Assembly: GCA_021776565.1 (NCBI GenBank)
Contig: JAJFFQ010000020.1
Coordinates: 1-64,000, forward strand
From: Robiginitomaculum sp.
Lineage (GTDB): Bacteria; Pseudomonadota; Alphaproteobacteria; Caulobacterales; Maricaulaceae
DNA: 64,000 nucleotides
Direction of reading: 5' to 3'
Below are positions 45,595 to 53,788 of this stretch, piece by piece; the first letter of the stretch is position 1, and the number at the start of each line of letters is the position of its first letter. The position numbers and the translations under genes are program-made. The notes under the pieces are model-generated. The model ran no database searches. It was not told where the DNA came from and saw nothing but the letters and a program-made list of their open reading frames with translations.

Positions 45595-45953
45595 CAGGAC
45601 TGGAAAACTGCTTGCAGCAGGGCCGGAGCTGGCGCTGAACGCAAAATACTTTCAAGGGCTTCCAGAAGGGTATCAAATTTTGGATCATCGCGGCGGTCTT
45701 CGACCAGATGACAGGCATGGGAAACCGTTGTGCGATCCCGACCAAAGGCCATGGCCACCCGGCTAAGGCTTAACTCGAACGAGATGTGGGCAAGGTACAT
45801 GGCAACCTGGCGCCCAAAGGCGGCGCGGGCATTGCGCCGTGTCATGGCATCCATATCTTTTTCTGGCACCCCAAGTGCATAGGCGACCAAAGTGCGTGCC
45901 AGTCTGGCGCGGGCCTCGTCTTGCTCGCGGCGGCGATAATATTCCGGGTTCAT
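45594..45953 (-). CDS. Helix-turn-helix protein related to the DnaA C-terminal domain
   Basis: A 119-residue protein whose residues about 45-95 resemble DnaA domain IV: ARQ...QVAMYLAHISFELSLSRVAMAFGRDRTTVSHAC. In DnaA this helix-turn-helix reads the DnaA box. It lacks the AAA+ domain. An AGGAGG ribosome binding site precedes the ATG at 45953. Upstream boxes at 45987-46030 may be its operator. Confidence 0.85.
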   Translation of the reverse strand: MNPEYYRRREQDEARARLARTLVAYALGVPEKDMDAMTRRNARAAFGRQVAMYLAHISFELSLSRVAMAFGRDRTTVSHACHLVEDRRDDPKFDTLLEALESILRSAPAPALLQAVFQS

Positions 45954-45986
45954 TTTATCCTCCTACAAAATTTATGACTGGAAGGC

Positions 45987-46030
45987 AGGATAATTGCTAT
46001 TCCTAGTTGTAGGATTATGTTCCTATTATA
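45987..46030 (-). promoter_or_regulatory. Promoter with TAGGA boxes upstream of the HTH gene
   Basis: On the minus strand a TATAAT at 46030-46025 is followed by TAGGAAC, the inverted pair TCCTAGTTGTAGGA (46001-46014) and CAGGAT at 45987-45992 (+). The repeats lie across the expected transcription start, a position typical of autoregulation. The -35 region is weak. Confidence 0.35.
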
Positions 46031-46079
46031 CGGCTGTGTAAAGCTCTTTCTTGGTACCAAAAATACTTAATTATAACAT

Positions 46080-46604
46080 TTATTCGTTGAAGGTGTGCAG
46101 TTGTAACCCCGGGGATAAGTCAGCAAGGGGCATAAAAATGTCATAGGCCAGTATGGCGCTGACAGTGCCATTTTCGTTTGCGAGGGGAAATTTGACCCAA
46201 AATTGCGCCAGGCTGCATAATGCCTGTTTACCGCCTTTATGCCAGATGAGCGGCGTGACACCACACAAGGGTTTACGATCTTCAACCACATTATCATGCA
46301 CTTGTCGCCAATGAGGCAGGGCCAAACCAAAGGGCAAATCATCAAGGGTTTTGCCGGTGATCTCGGTTTCAAGAACTGTGCGCAACCCGGTACCAGCCAA
46401 CCGGATCCTGTATGAACGCCGGGCGTCATTTTGCACAACATCAGTTAACGTAATAAAGGGCAGAAGCTGGATCATGTCGCGGGGGTGCAAATCACCACGG
46501 CCTGGTAAAACGCCTGGGCGGCATTTGCTACGCCAGTAATCATACAGGCTGCGCTGTTCATCGAATTCAAGTTGATGCTTGAATGGTTCAATGCGCTTGC
46601 CCAT
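46080..46604 (-). CDS. PAS-domain protein (PAS_5 family)
   Basis: A 174-residue single-domain protein of the alphaproteobacterial PAS_5 family. Early residues LYDYWRSKCRPGVLPGRGDLHPRDM are the family signature, followed by RIRLAGTGLRTVLETEITGKTLDDL, the core of the fold. No kinase or output domain is attached. The ATG at 46604 has a GAGGGG site. Ligand and partner unknown. Confidence 0.83.
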   Translation of the reverse strand: MGKRIEPFKHQLEFDEQRSLYDYWRSKCRPGVLPGRGDLHPRDMIQLLPFITLTDVVQNDARRSYRIRLAGTGLRTVLETEITGKTLDDLPFGLALPHWRQVHDNVVEDRKPLCGVTPLIWHKGGKQALCSLAQFWVKFPLANENGTVSAILAYDIFMPLADLSPGLQLHTFNE

Positions 46605-46676
46605 TGTCAACCCCCTCGTTGCGTATGGCAAAAGTGATTCGTTTCGTTAATATCCATTAACTTATGGAATTTGCGC

Positions 46677-46699
46677 AAGAGTCCCTTGACTCTTTTTTT
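46677..46699 (+). terminator. Orphan terminator-like hairpin
   Basis: AAGAGTC (46677-46683), loop CCTT, GACTCTT (46688-46694) and a T run on the plus strand. No plus-strand gene precedes it. It lies in the leader region of the leftward PAS gene, so it may be incidental or end an antisense transcript. Confidence 0.3.
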
Positions 46700-46760
46700 A
46701 TTTTAAGGAATCAAAAAACACACATAGAATCGCTTGAAATAGAAAATCACCAATAAAAAC

Positions 46761-46785
46761 AAAGCCCGGCACTGGGCCGGGCTTT
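46761..46785 (-). terminator. Rho-independent terminator of mucR
   Basis: A perfect 10-bp stem (46761-46770 with 46776-46785, five-base loop). Read leftwards, it is followed by a T-rich tract. It lies directly downstream of mucR. Confidence 0.88.
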
Positions 46786-46812
46786 GCAGAAAAAAGTGTG
46801 GAAAACTTGAAT

Positions 46813-47229
46813 TTACCGACCCCGGCCTCGGCTTCCGCGTCCTAATCCCATCTCTTTGGCCAGTTTTGAGCGCGCTTCGGCATAGTTTGGTGCGACCATG
46901 GGGTAGTCAGATGCCAGCCCCCATTTAGATCTGTATTCATCTGGGGACATATCATACTTGGCCCGTAAATGCCGTTTGAGAGATTTATATTTCCCACCGT
47001 CCTCAAGGCAAATAATATAGTCAGGGGTAATGGAACGCTTGGGTGAAACAGCCGGTTTTTGTGGCGGTGCCGGTGGAGCGTTCCCTTCGGTTTCTGCCTG
47101 GCTCAGGGCGCTATAAACACAACGAATAATCTCTGGTAATTCTGATGCCGCCACAGTGTTGTTGCCAACATAAGCAGTCACAATATCAACGGCCATTTCC
47201 GTAATTGCTGTTTGTTCAGTCATGCTCAT
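46813..47229 (-). CDS. mucR: MucR/Ros family zinc-finger transcriptional regulator
   Basis: A 138-residue MucR protein. The Ros-type zinc-finger region is YIICLEDGGKYKSLKRHLRAKY followed by MSPDEYRSKWGL, closely matching MucR/Ros. The N-terminal helical part is the oligomerisation region. MucR is an H-NS-like silencer that binds AT-rich DNA and often represses its own gene. The region upstream (47230-47470) is AT-rich, in line with that. Basic glycine/arginine tail GLGRGSRGRGR. Confidence 0.94.
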   Translation of the reverse strand: MSMTEQTAITEMAVDIVTAYVGNNTVAASELPEIIRCVYSALSQAETEGNAPPAPPQKPAVSPKRSITPDYIICLEDGGKYKSLKRHLRAKYDMSPDEYRSKWGLASDYPMVAPNYAEARSKLAKEMGLGRGSRGRGR

Positions 47230-47396
47230 TCTCGCTATTAGCTAAACGTGTTCAATGAACATAAGGTCAAAAAATGAAAAATACAATAAAGTAAATACAT
47301 AAATAACACACAATAGGCGTGTTTATCTGTGGTATTAGGCGTTCTTATTCAAATTCATTGTGAATTTTTAGTATTTACAGCGATATTTAGGTAAAA

Positions 47397-47416
47397 ACCT
47401 GTCTATTTAGACAGGT
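47397..47416. promoter_or_regulatory. Perfect 20-bp inverted repeat
   Basis: ACCTGTCT-ATTT-AGACAGGT. Lies between mucR and the Mrp operon, upstream of both mucR (leftward) and the 29-codon ORF (rightward). No T tract follows, so an operator is more likely than a terminator. The rest of 47230-47594 is AT-rich and holds only this repeat and the small ORF. Confidence 0.5.
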
Positions 47417-47470
47417 GTAGAAATGAATGTATACGAATTTATAATTTGAATGCATTAAGGCCTGAACCTT

Positions 47471-47560
47471 GTGTATCTCAAAACCGCCCTCTACGCGACA
47501 TTATTAGCGATCATTGCGTTGGCGATGATGATGAGTTTTCTGGCATATTATAGCGGTTAG
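47471..47560 (+). CDS. Candidate 29-residue membrane peptide
   Basis: GTG at 47471 opens a 29-codon frame ending TAG at 47560. The peptide, starting MYLKTALYATLLAIIALAMM, is one hydrophobic helix with a short charged N-terminus and a Tyr-rich end. An AAGG lies ten bases upstream of the GTG. It is the only plus-strand frame in the gap. Resembles the many small membrane proteins missed by gene finders, but conservation is untested. Confidence 0.4.
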   Translation: MYLKTALYATLLAIIALAMMMSFLAYYSG

Positions 47561-47594
47561 TGCGCCATATCGACCCTGTTTACGAGTCTATGGC

Positions 47595-49319
47595 CTAGCC
47601 AGCCATATATACGGCCAGCAAGGCCAGAGTAAGAAACGCTGCCGCCCAGCCCGCCACGGCACCAGCCGGGAAGGAGCGGCTGAACGCCCCGTCAGGGCTT
47701 AAAAATGTTGCCAGTATGGCAGATACACCCGAAAGCGCCTTGTCCAGCCCACGCAAGGCATGTGCCCAAAGGCGGGCAATGATGGCGTAAACCCATTGCC
47801 CGAGTGCCTTGCCCGGCTTTCGCCAGAACCAGTCCACATCCAGAATGGTCATGCGTTTTTCGGATGGATACCAGCCAAGGCGCATCAGCAGGGCAAAGGC
47901 GAATATGGCCGCCAGCAAGAGCTGCATCTGCCCGACAATATGGCCAAGGGTATAGGGCTCATAGTCATTGGCGTAGGGCAAGAGCGCATAAAGCCAGCGG
48001 TGATTGACACCAATAAAAATGCTTAAAAATGCGGCAATACCCATGGCGACGAGCATATTCCACGGTGCTTCCTTGACCCTGCGCCCGCTATCATGGGCAA
48101 AGAATGAGAAATACGGAATTTTAATCCCGGCATGCTCCAGCACCCCTGCGCTGGCAAAAACCAGGGCCAGCCAGATGATCCAGTGCCCTTCATCGGCCAC
48201 GGCAGCCAGGATGAGGGCTTTGGTGACAAAGGCCGAGAGGAATGGAAAGGCAGAAATTGACCCGGCCCCGATAAGACAGAAAAATGCTGTGATGGGCATG
48301 GAGCGGAACAGCCCGCCAAGCTCTGATGCCTTGGTTGTACCGGTGCGATAAAGCACCGCACCCATACTCATGAATAACAGCCCCTTGAACAACACATCGG
48401 CGAAGGCGTGTGCTGCTGCACCATTTATGCCCAGGCTTGTGCCAATGCCAATGCCGACCACCATAAAACCAAGCTGGTTATTGATCGAGAACGACAGAAC
48501 CCGGCGCAGGTCATTTTCAATGACCGCAAAGAAAACCGGAAACAGCGCCATTATGACACCCACATAAATCAGAATTTCCGTACCGGCATATCCGCGTGCC
48601 AGCGCATAAATCGCCATTTTGGTTGTAAAGGCAGACAGCACCACGGCACCGGTAATTGTTGCCTTGGGATAGGCGTCTTGCAACCAGCTATGTAGCAGGG
48701 GAAACGCAGCCTTGATGCCAAAACCGATCAGGATTAACCAGCCTGCCAGACCAGCCTCAAGCCCTATATGTTCAAACGCCCACGACCCTGTTTGTGCGTG
48801 GAGCAACACCGCCCCGGCGAGTAATAACACGCCAGAACCGATGTGCATAAGCAGATAGCGTATGCCCGCATTGCGGGCCGCCGCCGTTCCCGTGCGCCAG
48901 ATCAGAAAAACCGAGGTAAACGCGGTCATTTCCCAAAATACAAACAGGGTTATCAGGTCGCCGGCAAAAACCGCTGCCATTGCCGCGCCGCCGTAAAGCA
49001 CGCTCATGGCGTCTTGCAAACGGTCACGGTCATGCAGCGCATAAAGTGCGTTCAAAAACGCAGCAATGATGAAGATCAAACCCCATATGCGGCTTAACCC
49101 GTCAAAGCGAAATGTCTGTATACCGGCACCGATTGTGTCGATGTCAATTGGCGCAAATGTGCCAAAGGCGTTCATTTTCAACCAGAAAAACAGTGCCACA
49201 ACCGGAGACAACAACATGACGGCCTTGCGCGCACTGTGCCAGGGCAATGCCGCGATCAGCAGCCCGGCGGCCAAAATGATCCAGGCAGGATTAACCGGTG
49301 CAGCGAAAAACTCAGTCAT
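47595..49319 (-). CDS. Mrp-type antiporter, third D-like (proton-conducting) subunit
   Basis: A 574-residue polytopic protein of the NuoL/M/N-MrpA/D superfamily, with the conserved helix GDLITLFVFWEMTAFTSVFLIW and the lysine-bearing LIGFGIKAAFPLLHSWLQDAYP. It is the last gene of the operon. The ATG at 49319 overlaps the preceding small gene by 8 nt. A C-terminal extension with extra helices is present compared with the other two D-like subunits. Confidence 0.88.
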   Translation of the reverse strand: MTEFFAAPVNPAWIILAAGLLIAALPWHSARKAVMLLSPVVALFFWLKMNAFGTFAPIDIDTIGAGIQTFRFDGLSRIWGLIFIIAAFLNALYALHDRDRLQDAMSVLYGGAAMAAVFAGDLITLFVFWEMTAFTSVFLIWRTGTAAARNAGIRYLLMHIGSGVLLLAGAVLLHAQTGSWAFEHIGLEAGLAGWLILIGFGIKAAFPLLHSWLQDAYPKATITGAVVLSAFTTKMAIYALARGYAGTEILIYVGVIMALFPVFFAVIENDLRRVLSFSINNQLGFMVVGIGIGTSLGINGAAAHAFADVLFKGLLFMSMGAVLYRTGTTKASELGGLFRSMPITAFFCLIGAGSISAFPFLSAFVTKALILAAVADEGHWIIWLALVFASAGVLEHAGIKIPYFSFFAHDSGRRVKEAPWNMLVAMGIAAFLSIFIGVNHRWLYALLPYANDYEPYTLGHIVGQMQLLLAAIFAFALLMRLGWYPSEKRMTILDVDWFWRKPGKALGQWVYAIIARLWAHALRGLDKALSGVSAILATFLSPDGAFSRSFPAGAVAGWAAAFLTLALLAVYMAG

Positions 49320-49656
49320 CTTCGGTGCTCTCCGGATAATAGTCTTCATCGCGCCCGGTTGCGCGGCGCAATGGCCAGCCCATCAACACAACAAAGGCAA
49401 AAGCAGCAAAACCAAAGAAGGCGAAAAACCCGATCCGTTCTTCAAAATGAAAATGACCATGACGGTTGATAAGAAAATCCGCAGTCATACTGAGGATCAT
49501 GGCTATGCCAATAAAGTATAAAAACCCTTTGCGCACCTTGTCACTGACCAGCCATAAAAATGGCCGCGCAACGGGATGTACGCCTTCATCATGGGCAGGC
49601 TTGCGCGGGGCTGCTGGCTTGGTGTTAGCCTTTTTCGATGTCTTGGCGGTGGTCAT
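49312..49656 (-). CDS. Small membrane protein of the Mrp operon
   Basis: A 114-residue protein with a basic N-terminus rich in Lys, Ala and Pro, two hydrophobic helices (about 45-62 and 75-93) and an acidic tail. I do not recognise a family. Overlap of 4 nt with the upstream D-like gene and 8 nt with the downstream one places it firmly in the operon, so an accessory antiporter subunit is likely. Confidence 0.75.
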   Translation of the reverse strand: MTTAKTSKKANTKPAAPRKPAHDEGVHPVARPFLWLVSDKVRKGFLYFIGIAMILSMTADFLINRHGHFHFEERIGFFAFFGFAAFAFVVLMGWPLRRATGRDEDYYPESTEDD

Positions 49657-51128
49657 TGTATTCCTCCGCTTTCAAAAACCGGGCGTAAAAAATCAACAAT
49701 TGGCCCAATGGCGAAAAACAGGACAATTGTCCCCGCAGCGGTCAGTAATGGCGGGATAACCGCAAGGCGCGGCGCAGTTGGCAGCTTGCCTTTTTTCGTA
49801 TCCGGTTTGCCAAAAAAAGCATTAACCGGGATGGGCAATAAATAAGCCACATTCAACAATGATGAAATGACCAGGGCACCAATAAAGATGCGGTTGATTG
49901 GATCAGTAGCCCCCATCATCAGCATCAGCTTGGGCCAGGCACCGGCAAGCGGGGGCAGGCCGATAATAGAAAGCGCGCCGACTAAAAATGCGCCAAACAC
50001 CCAGGGCATGGATTTTCCCAGCCCCTTCATGCCGCTGACATTGGTGATGTGCCGTGCGGTATAAATGGCCCCTGCGCACATGAACAGTGTGATTTTGCCC
50101 CAGGCGTGCATAATGATGTGCAGGGCGGCCCCAAGGGCGGCCAGCGGCGTGGCGATCATAGCACCCAGGGTAATATAGGAAAGCTGGCTGATGGTGGACC
50201 AGGCCAGGCGCTCTTTCAGATTATCCCTGGAAAGCGCAATCAGGGAGGCAAGAACGATAGAGATTGCTGCAATCCATGCCAGCCAGTGGGCCGCCGGTAT
50301 GGTGCGCATAAAGTCCAGGCCAAAAACATAGACAGACATTTTCAACATGGTGAAAACACCGGCCTTGACCACTGCTACGGCGTGCAGGAACGCACTGACC
50401 GGCGTTGGCGCGACCATGGCATTGGGCAGCCAGTTTTGCACCGGCATGATCGCCGCCTTGCCAATGCCAAATACATAAAGGATGAGTAAAATACTGGCCA
50501 TTGCCGGGGTGATACTCCCCGCTAAAAGTCCGCCAGCGATAAAGTCTGTGGATCCAGCCAGTACGTGTGTGGCAATGACGGCGGGTAGGAAAAGCCCAAT
50601 AGAAGTACCCATGAGTATGGTAAGATAAATGCGACCACCATTGCGGGCTTTTTCATCACCGTTATGGGTGACCAGGGGGTAGGTAGACAGGGTCAGTGCC
50701 TCGTAAAATATAAACAGTGTGAACATATTGCCAGAGGCGGCAACGCCCATGGCGGCGGCGATGGCAATGGTAAAACTGAGATAAAAGCGGGTCTGATCCT
50801 GGGCGTGGTTACCCCGCATATAGCCAATGGAATAAAGCGAATTTATCAGCCATAAGGCGCTGGCTAGAGCGGCAAATATTGCACCCAGAGGCTCCAGGGT
50901 AAAATTAAGCGATAATCCCCCGGCGACACTCATCAGGGTTAGTGTCGGGCGCGCGCCCGCATCGACCGCCAACACCAGCATGACAACATTGGCAAGAAGG
51001 GCTGCGCCGGTCAGAAGTGTTGCGGCTTCGCGCAAATTTGGCCAGTGCGACAAGGCCAGTACGCCAACAGCGCCGCTTAGCGGTATGACCAACAGCAAAA
51101 GAAGGCCAAGTTCCGGTGTCCAGCTCAT
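49653..51128 (-). CDS. mrpD: Mrp-type antiporter, second D-like subunit
   Basis: A 491-residue NuoN/MrpD-like proton-conducting subunit with about 14 helices. Landmarks are GNMFTLFIFYEALTLSTYPLV and GIGKAAIMPVQNWLPNAMVAPTPVSAFLHA (conserved lysine and Pro-rich loop). Overlaps its neighbours by 4 nt on both sides. Confidence 0.9.
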   Translation of the reverse strand: MSWTPELGLLLLLVIPLSGAVGVLALSHWPNLREAATLLTGAALLANVVMLVLAVDAGARPTLTLMSVAGGLSLNFTLEPLGAIFAALASALWLINSLYSIGYMRGNHAQDQTRFYLSFTIAIAAAMGVAASGNMFTLFIFYEALTLSTYPLVTHNGDEKARNGGRIYLTILMGTSIGLFLPAVIATHVLAGSTDFIAGGLLAGSITPAMASILLILYVFGIGKAAIMPVQNWLPNAMVAPTPVSAFLHAVAVVKAGVFTMLKMSVYVFGLDFMRTIPAAHWLAWIAAISIVLASLIALSRDNLKERLAWSTISQLSYITLGAMIATPLAALGAALHIIMHAWGKITLFMCAGAIYTARHITNVSGMKGLGKSMPWVFGAFLVGALSIIGLPPLAGAWPKLMLMMGATDPINRIFIGALVISSLLNVAYLLPIPVNAFFGKPDTKKGKLPTAPRLAVIPPLLTAAGTIVLFFAIGPIVDFLRPVFESGGIQ

Positions 51129-52675
51129 GGTGCGCCTCCGCCAAGAAGGGCCATGGCTGCGGCATCGGCCAGTCCTTTGGGTAGGCTGGCATCAAAGAAA
51201 AACCAGATATTGGCGACGGCCAATACGACCAAAGGCGCAATGGCCAGCACCGGGGCTTTGGTTGTGCGGGCCTTTTTTGAACGGCCTTTGGTTTTTGGGG
51301 CCGGGTGTAAATACATGGCCTCTAACATGCGGCCAACATAAAAAATGGCCAGCACCGAGGACGCCAGGATGGCAATGACGGCCCACCACCAGCCATGCTC
51401 TAGTGCGGCGGTAATCAGATAGTATTTGCTGACAAATCCGGCAAAAAACGGCGCGCCGATCAGACTAAGGCCGCAAACGGTAAATGCTGCCGCCGTCACC
51501 GGCATGGTTTTGCCAAGTCCGCGTAAATCCTGCACCTGACGCACACCATATGTCAGTGCAAAAATACCAAGGCCCATAAACAGGCCGCCTTTGAGCAAGG
51601 CATGATTAAACAGATGCAACAGCCCGGCCGAGACCCCGGCTGCGGTACCGATGGAAAGCCCCAATAGCATATAGCCAAGTTGCGCCACGGATGAATAGGC
51701 CAGAAGTTTGCGTAAATCTGTCTGGTAAAGCGCCTGCACAGAGCAAATTATCATGGCCGCAACCGCCATGGGCGTGAGTACAAACCCCAGAAAAGCATGG
51801 TTGAAAGGCGAGTCGGGCAGAAATACACCCAGAGTAAAACGTACCATGGCGTAAAACGCCACCTTGGTTGCCGTTGATGCCAGAAATGCCCCGACAACCG
51901 TTGGCGAATAAGCATAGGCATTGGGCAACCAGGTGTGTAGCGGGAACATGGCGGTTTTCAGTCCCAGCCCGATGACGATAAAGGCGAAGGCTGCGCGCAC
52001 CACCCGATCATCGCCGCGCAAGTGCAATTGCGCGGTAATATCCGCCATGTTGAGCGTGCCGGTGGCCATATACAAAAGGCCAATGCCAATGACAAAGAAC
52101 GTTGCGCCAATGGTGCCCAAAACAAGATAGCTGAAACTGGCCGTCAGGGCGCGCCGGTCTTGCTTGCCGCCCATGGCAATCAGAATATACGTGGATATGG
52201 AGGAAATTTCCAAAAACACAAAAACATTAAACGCATCACCGGTTATGGTAACGCCCAACAGGCCAGTAAGACATAACAGGAAAGCCGCAAAGAAGGGAGC
52301 CTGATCCCTGGGCGCAATTTCCTTCAAAACACTGGGCAGGCCATAAAAAACTGAAAGAACACCCATGCCGGCCACGATGAGCAGGATCAGCATGTTCAGC
52401 GCATCAATGTTATAGGTGATGCCCAATGGAGGCGCCCAATCGCCAAAGGCGTACTGCACACTGCCATGCTCAAGAACCTGGGCGTAGAGGATCAGCGTCA
52501 GGGCAAAAGTCGCCAAAGAAATGACAACCGCCCAGATCCAGGCAAGCCGCCCACGTGAAAGTATCAGCGCAATAGGGCCACTCAGAAGCGGCGTGACAAC
52601 CAAAAGAGCCGCTGTCTGCATCAAGAGCCAGGCAGGCATCCATGCCAGAAAATCTGCAATTAACAGCGCGCTCAT
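51125..52675 (-). CDS. mrpD: Mrp-type antiporter, first D-like subunit
   Basis: A 516-residue MrpD-class subunit. GDAFNVFVFLEISSISTYILI carries the conserved membrane glutamate, and IGLGLKTAMFPLHTWLPNAYAYSPTVV the lysine and loop. Starts at the ATGA overlap with mrpC. Of the three D-like genes this is closest in position to the canonical mrpC-mrpD order. Confidence 0.92.
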   Translation of the reverse strand: MSALLIADFLAWMPAWLLMQTAALLVVTPLLSGPIALILSRGRLAWIWAVVISLATFALTLILYAQVLEHGSVQYAFGDWAPPLGITYNIDALNMLILLIVAGMGVLSVFYGLPSVLKEIAPRDQAPFFAAFLLCLTGLLGVTITGDAFNVFVFLEISSISTYILIAMGGKQDRRALTASFSYLVLGTIGATFFVIGIGLLYMATGTLNMADITAQLHLRGDDRVVRAAFAFIVIGLGLKTAMFPLHTWLPNAYAYSPTVVGAFLASTATKVAFYAMVRFTLGVFLPDSPFNHAFLGFVLTPMAVAAMIICSVQALYQTDLRKLLAYSSVAQLGYMLLGLSIGTAAGVSAGLLHLFNHALLKGGLFMGLGIFALTYGVRQVQDLRGLGKTMPVTAAAFTVCGLSLIGAPFFAGFVSKYYLITAALEHGWWWAVIAILASSVLAIFYVGRMLEAMYLHPAPKTKGRSKKARTTKAPVLAIAPLVVLAVANIWFFFDASLPKGLADAAAMALLGGGAP

Positions 52676-53217
52676 GATGCGTCACCTTTGGCAACTTGAT
52701 AATCCGCAGCTTGCAAATCGTCATCTTCGATAGAGTCGTAAGCTTCGCGGATGCGCACAACCAGTGACAGGCCAACAGCCAGTGTCGCCACACCCACCAC
52801 AATGGCGGTCAGGATCAATACATGGGGAAGCGGGTTGGAATAAAGAACACCGCCCACCAGAACTTCATCCATGCTGCTGGCGATGGAATATGCCGTGTCC
52901 GTGTTGACTTGGGCGTGTTCGGCAATGGCTTGCCCATGTTCTGTAACGGTTTGGGCATGTTCGGCAATGATTGGCCCGTGCTCGGCAGCGGGGGCTTCAT
53001 GAACACCTTGCAGAATTGGTGGCTGTCCGCCTGCCACTTTTGACAAGGAAATGTAAAATTGAAAAACCGAGGTTTGAAAGACGCCCAGACCCACCAGTTT
53101 TTTGACCAAATTACCCGTGGCAATCACAATATAAAGCCCGGTCATCATCAAGATGATAACAATAAAATTATTGAAATGGCCGGTCAGAAAATGCCAGATA
53201 TCCATGCCAGAGCCCAT
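52672..53217 (-). CDS. mrpC: Mrp antiporter subunit C (MnhC/NuoK-like) with EH-repeat insertion
   Basis: A 181-residue NuoK-like subunit. Helices lie at about 15-33, 40-58 and 128-155, with the typical TGLYIVIATGNLVKKLVGLG and SNPLPHVLILTAIVVGVA blocks. The family norm is about 110-125 residues. An insertion of about 50 residues in the loop between helices two and three carries four 7-residue repeats (EH at 79-80, 86-87, 93-94 and 100-101). The loop would face one side of the membrane. Histidines could bind protons or metal, but that is inference. Confidence 0.9.
   Translation of the reverse strand: MGSGMDIWHFLTGHFNNFIVIILMMTGLYIVIATGNLVKKLVGLGVFQTSVFQFYISLSKVAGGQPPILQGVHEAPAAEHGPIIAEHAQTVTEHGQAIAEHAQVNTDTAYSIASSMDEVLVGGVLYSNPLPHVLILTAIVVGVATLAVGLSLVVRIREAYDSIEDDDLQAADYQVAKGDAS
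52906..52986 (-). repeat. Four tandem 21-bp units in mrpC
   Basis: Units encode AEHGPII, AEHAQTV, TEHGQAI and AEHAQV. The DNA repeats are similar but not identical, so they have diverged since duplication. Confidence 0.8.
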
Positions 53218-53218
53218 A

Positions 53219-53782
53219 CTACCAGTCCTTGTCGCTGATGTCGGGGTGTCGTGAGGTGAACCCGTAAAAAATAATCAGCATAACCGAGGCGACAGTGACC
53301 AATACGCCTATCTCTACAAACATAATGCCCAGTTCCTGGCCATGGGTCGGGTGGGCCGGGTTCAAGGTGTTGTAGCTGAGAAAATTGCCGCCAAGCAGCA
53401 AATTGATGACCCCTACACCACCATAAATCAGCACTCCCAGGGCCGCGCCAAGGCGCACCAATGATGGCGGCACGGCTTCCTTGGCAGCGTCTACTCCAAA
53501 AATCAGTGCATAGAGAATAATGGCAGAGGCGATGATTAAACCCGCCTGAAACCCGCCGCCGGGACCAAAATCACCATGAAATTGCACATAGGCACCATAG
53601 ACGATAATGATCGGAATCATCAATTTTGAAACCACCCGCAACACCACATGGTGCGACCCCAGTACTTTTCCAGTGGTTGCCTTGGCGGTAATATTTTTCT
53701 TTTTACGGCGTGCCGGGCCACCAAGGCCCAAAATAAGAATAACCCCCAGCCCAGCCGTCAGGATCACAGTGGTTTCCCCCAA
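53219..53782 (-). CDS. mrpB: MnhB-domain Mrp antiporter subunit B
   Basis: A 187-codon frame whose second half is the MnhB domain (SKLMIPIIIVYGAYVQFHGD, then FGPGGGFQAGLI). The first about 25 residues, TLGETTVILTAGLGVILILG, are the helix that in relatives ends the DUF4040/MbhE unit. The start is a TTG at 53782 behind TAGGATACC, which gives an SD-like AGGA. The same frame continues upstream through one amber codon into the DUF4040 gene. Confidence 0.85.
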   Translation of the reverse strand: MGETTVILTAGLGVILILGLGGPARRKKKNITAKATTGKVLGSHHVVLRVVSKLMIPIIIVYGAYVQFHGDFGPGGGFQAGLIIASAIILYALIFGVDAAKEAVPPSLVRLGAALGVLIYGGVGVINLLLGGNFLSYNTLNPAHPTHGQELGIMFVEIGVLVTVASVMLIIFYGFTSRHPDISDKDW

Positions 53783-53788
53783 GGTATC

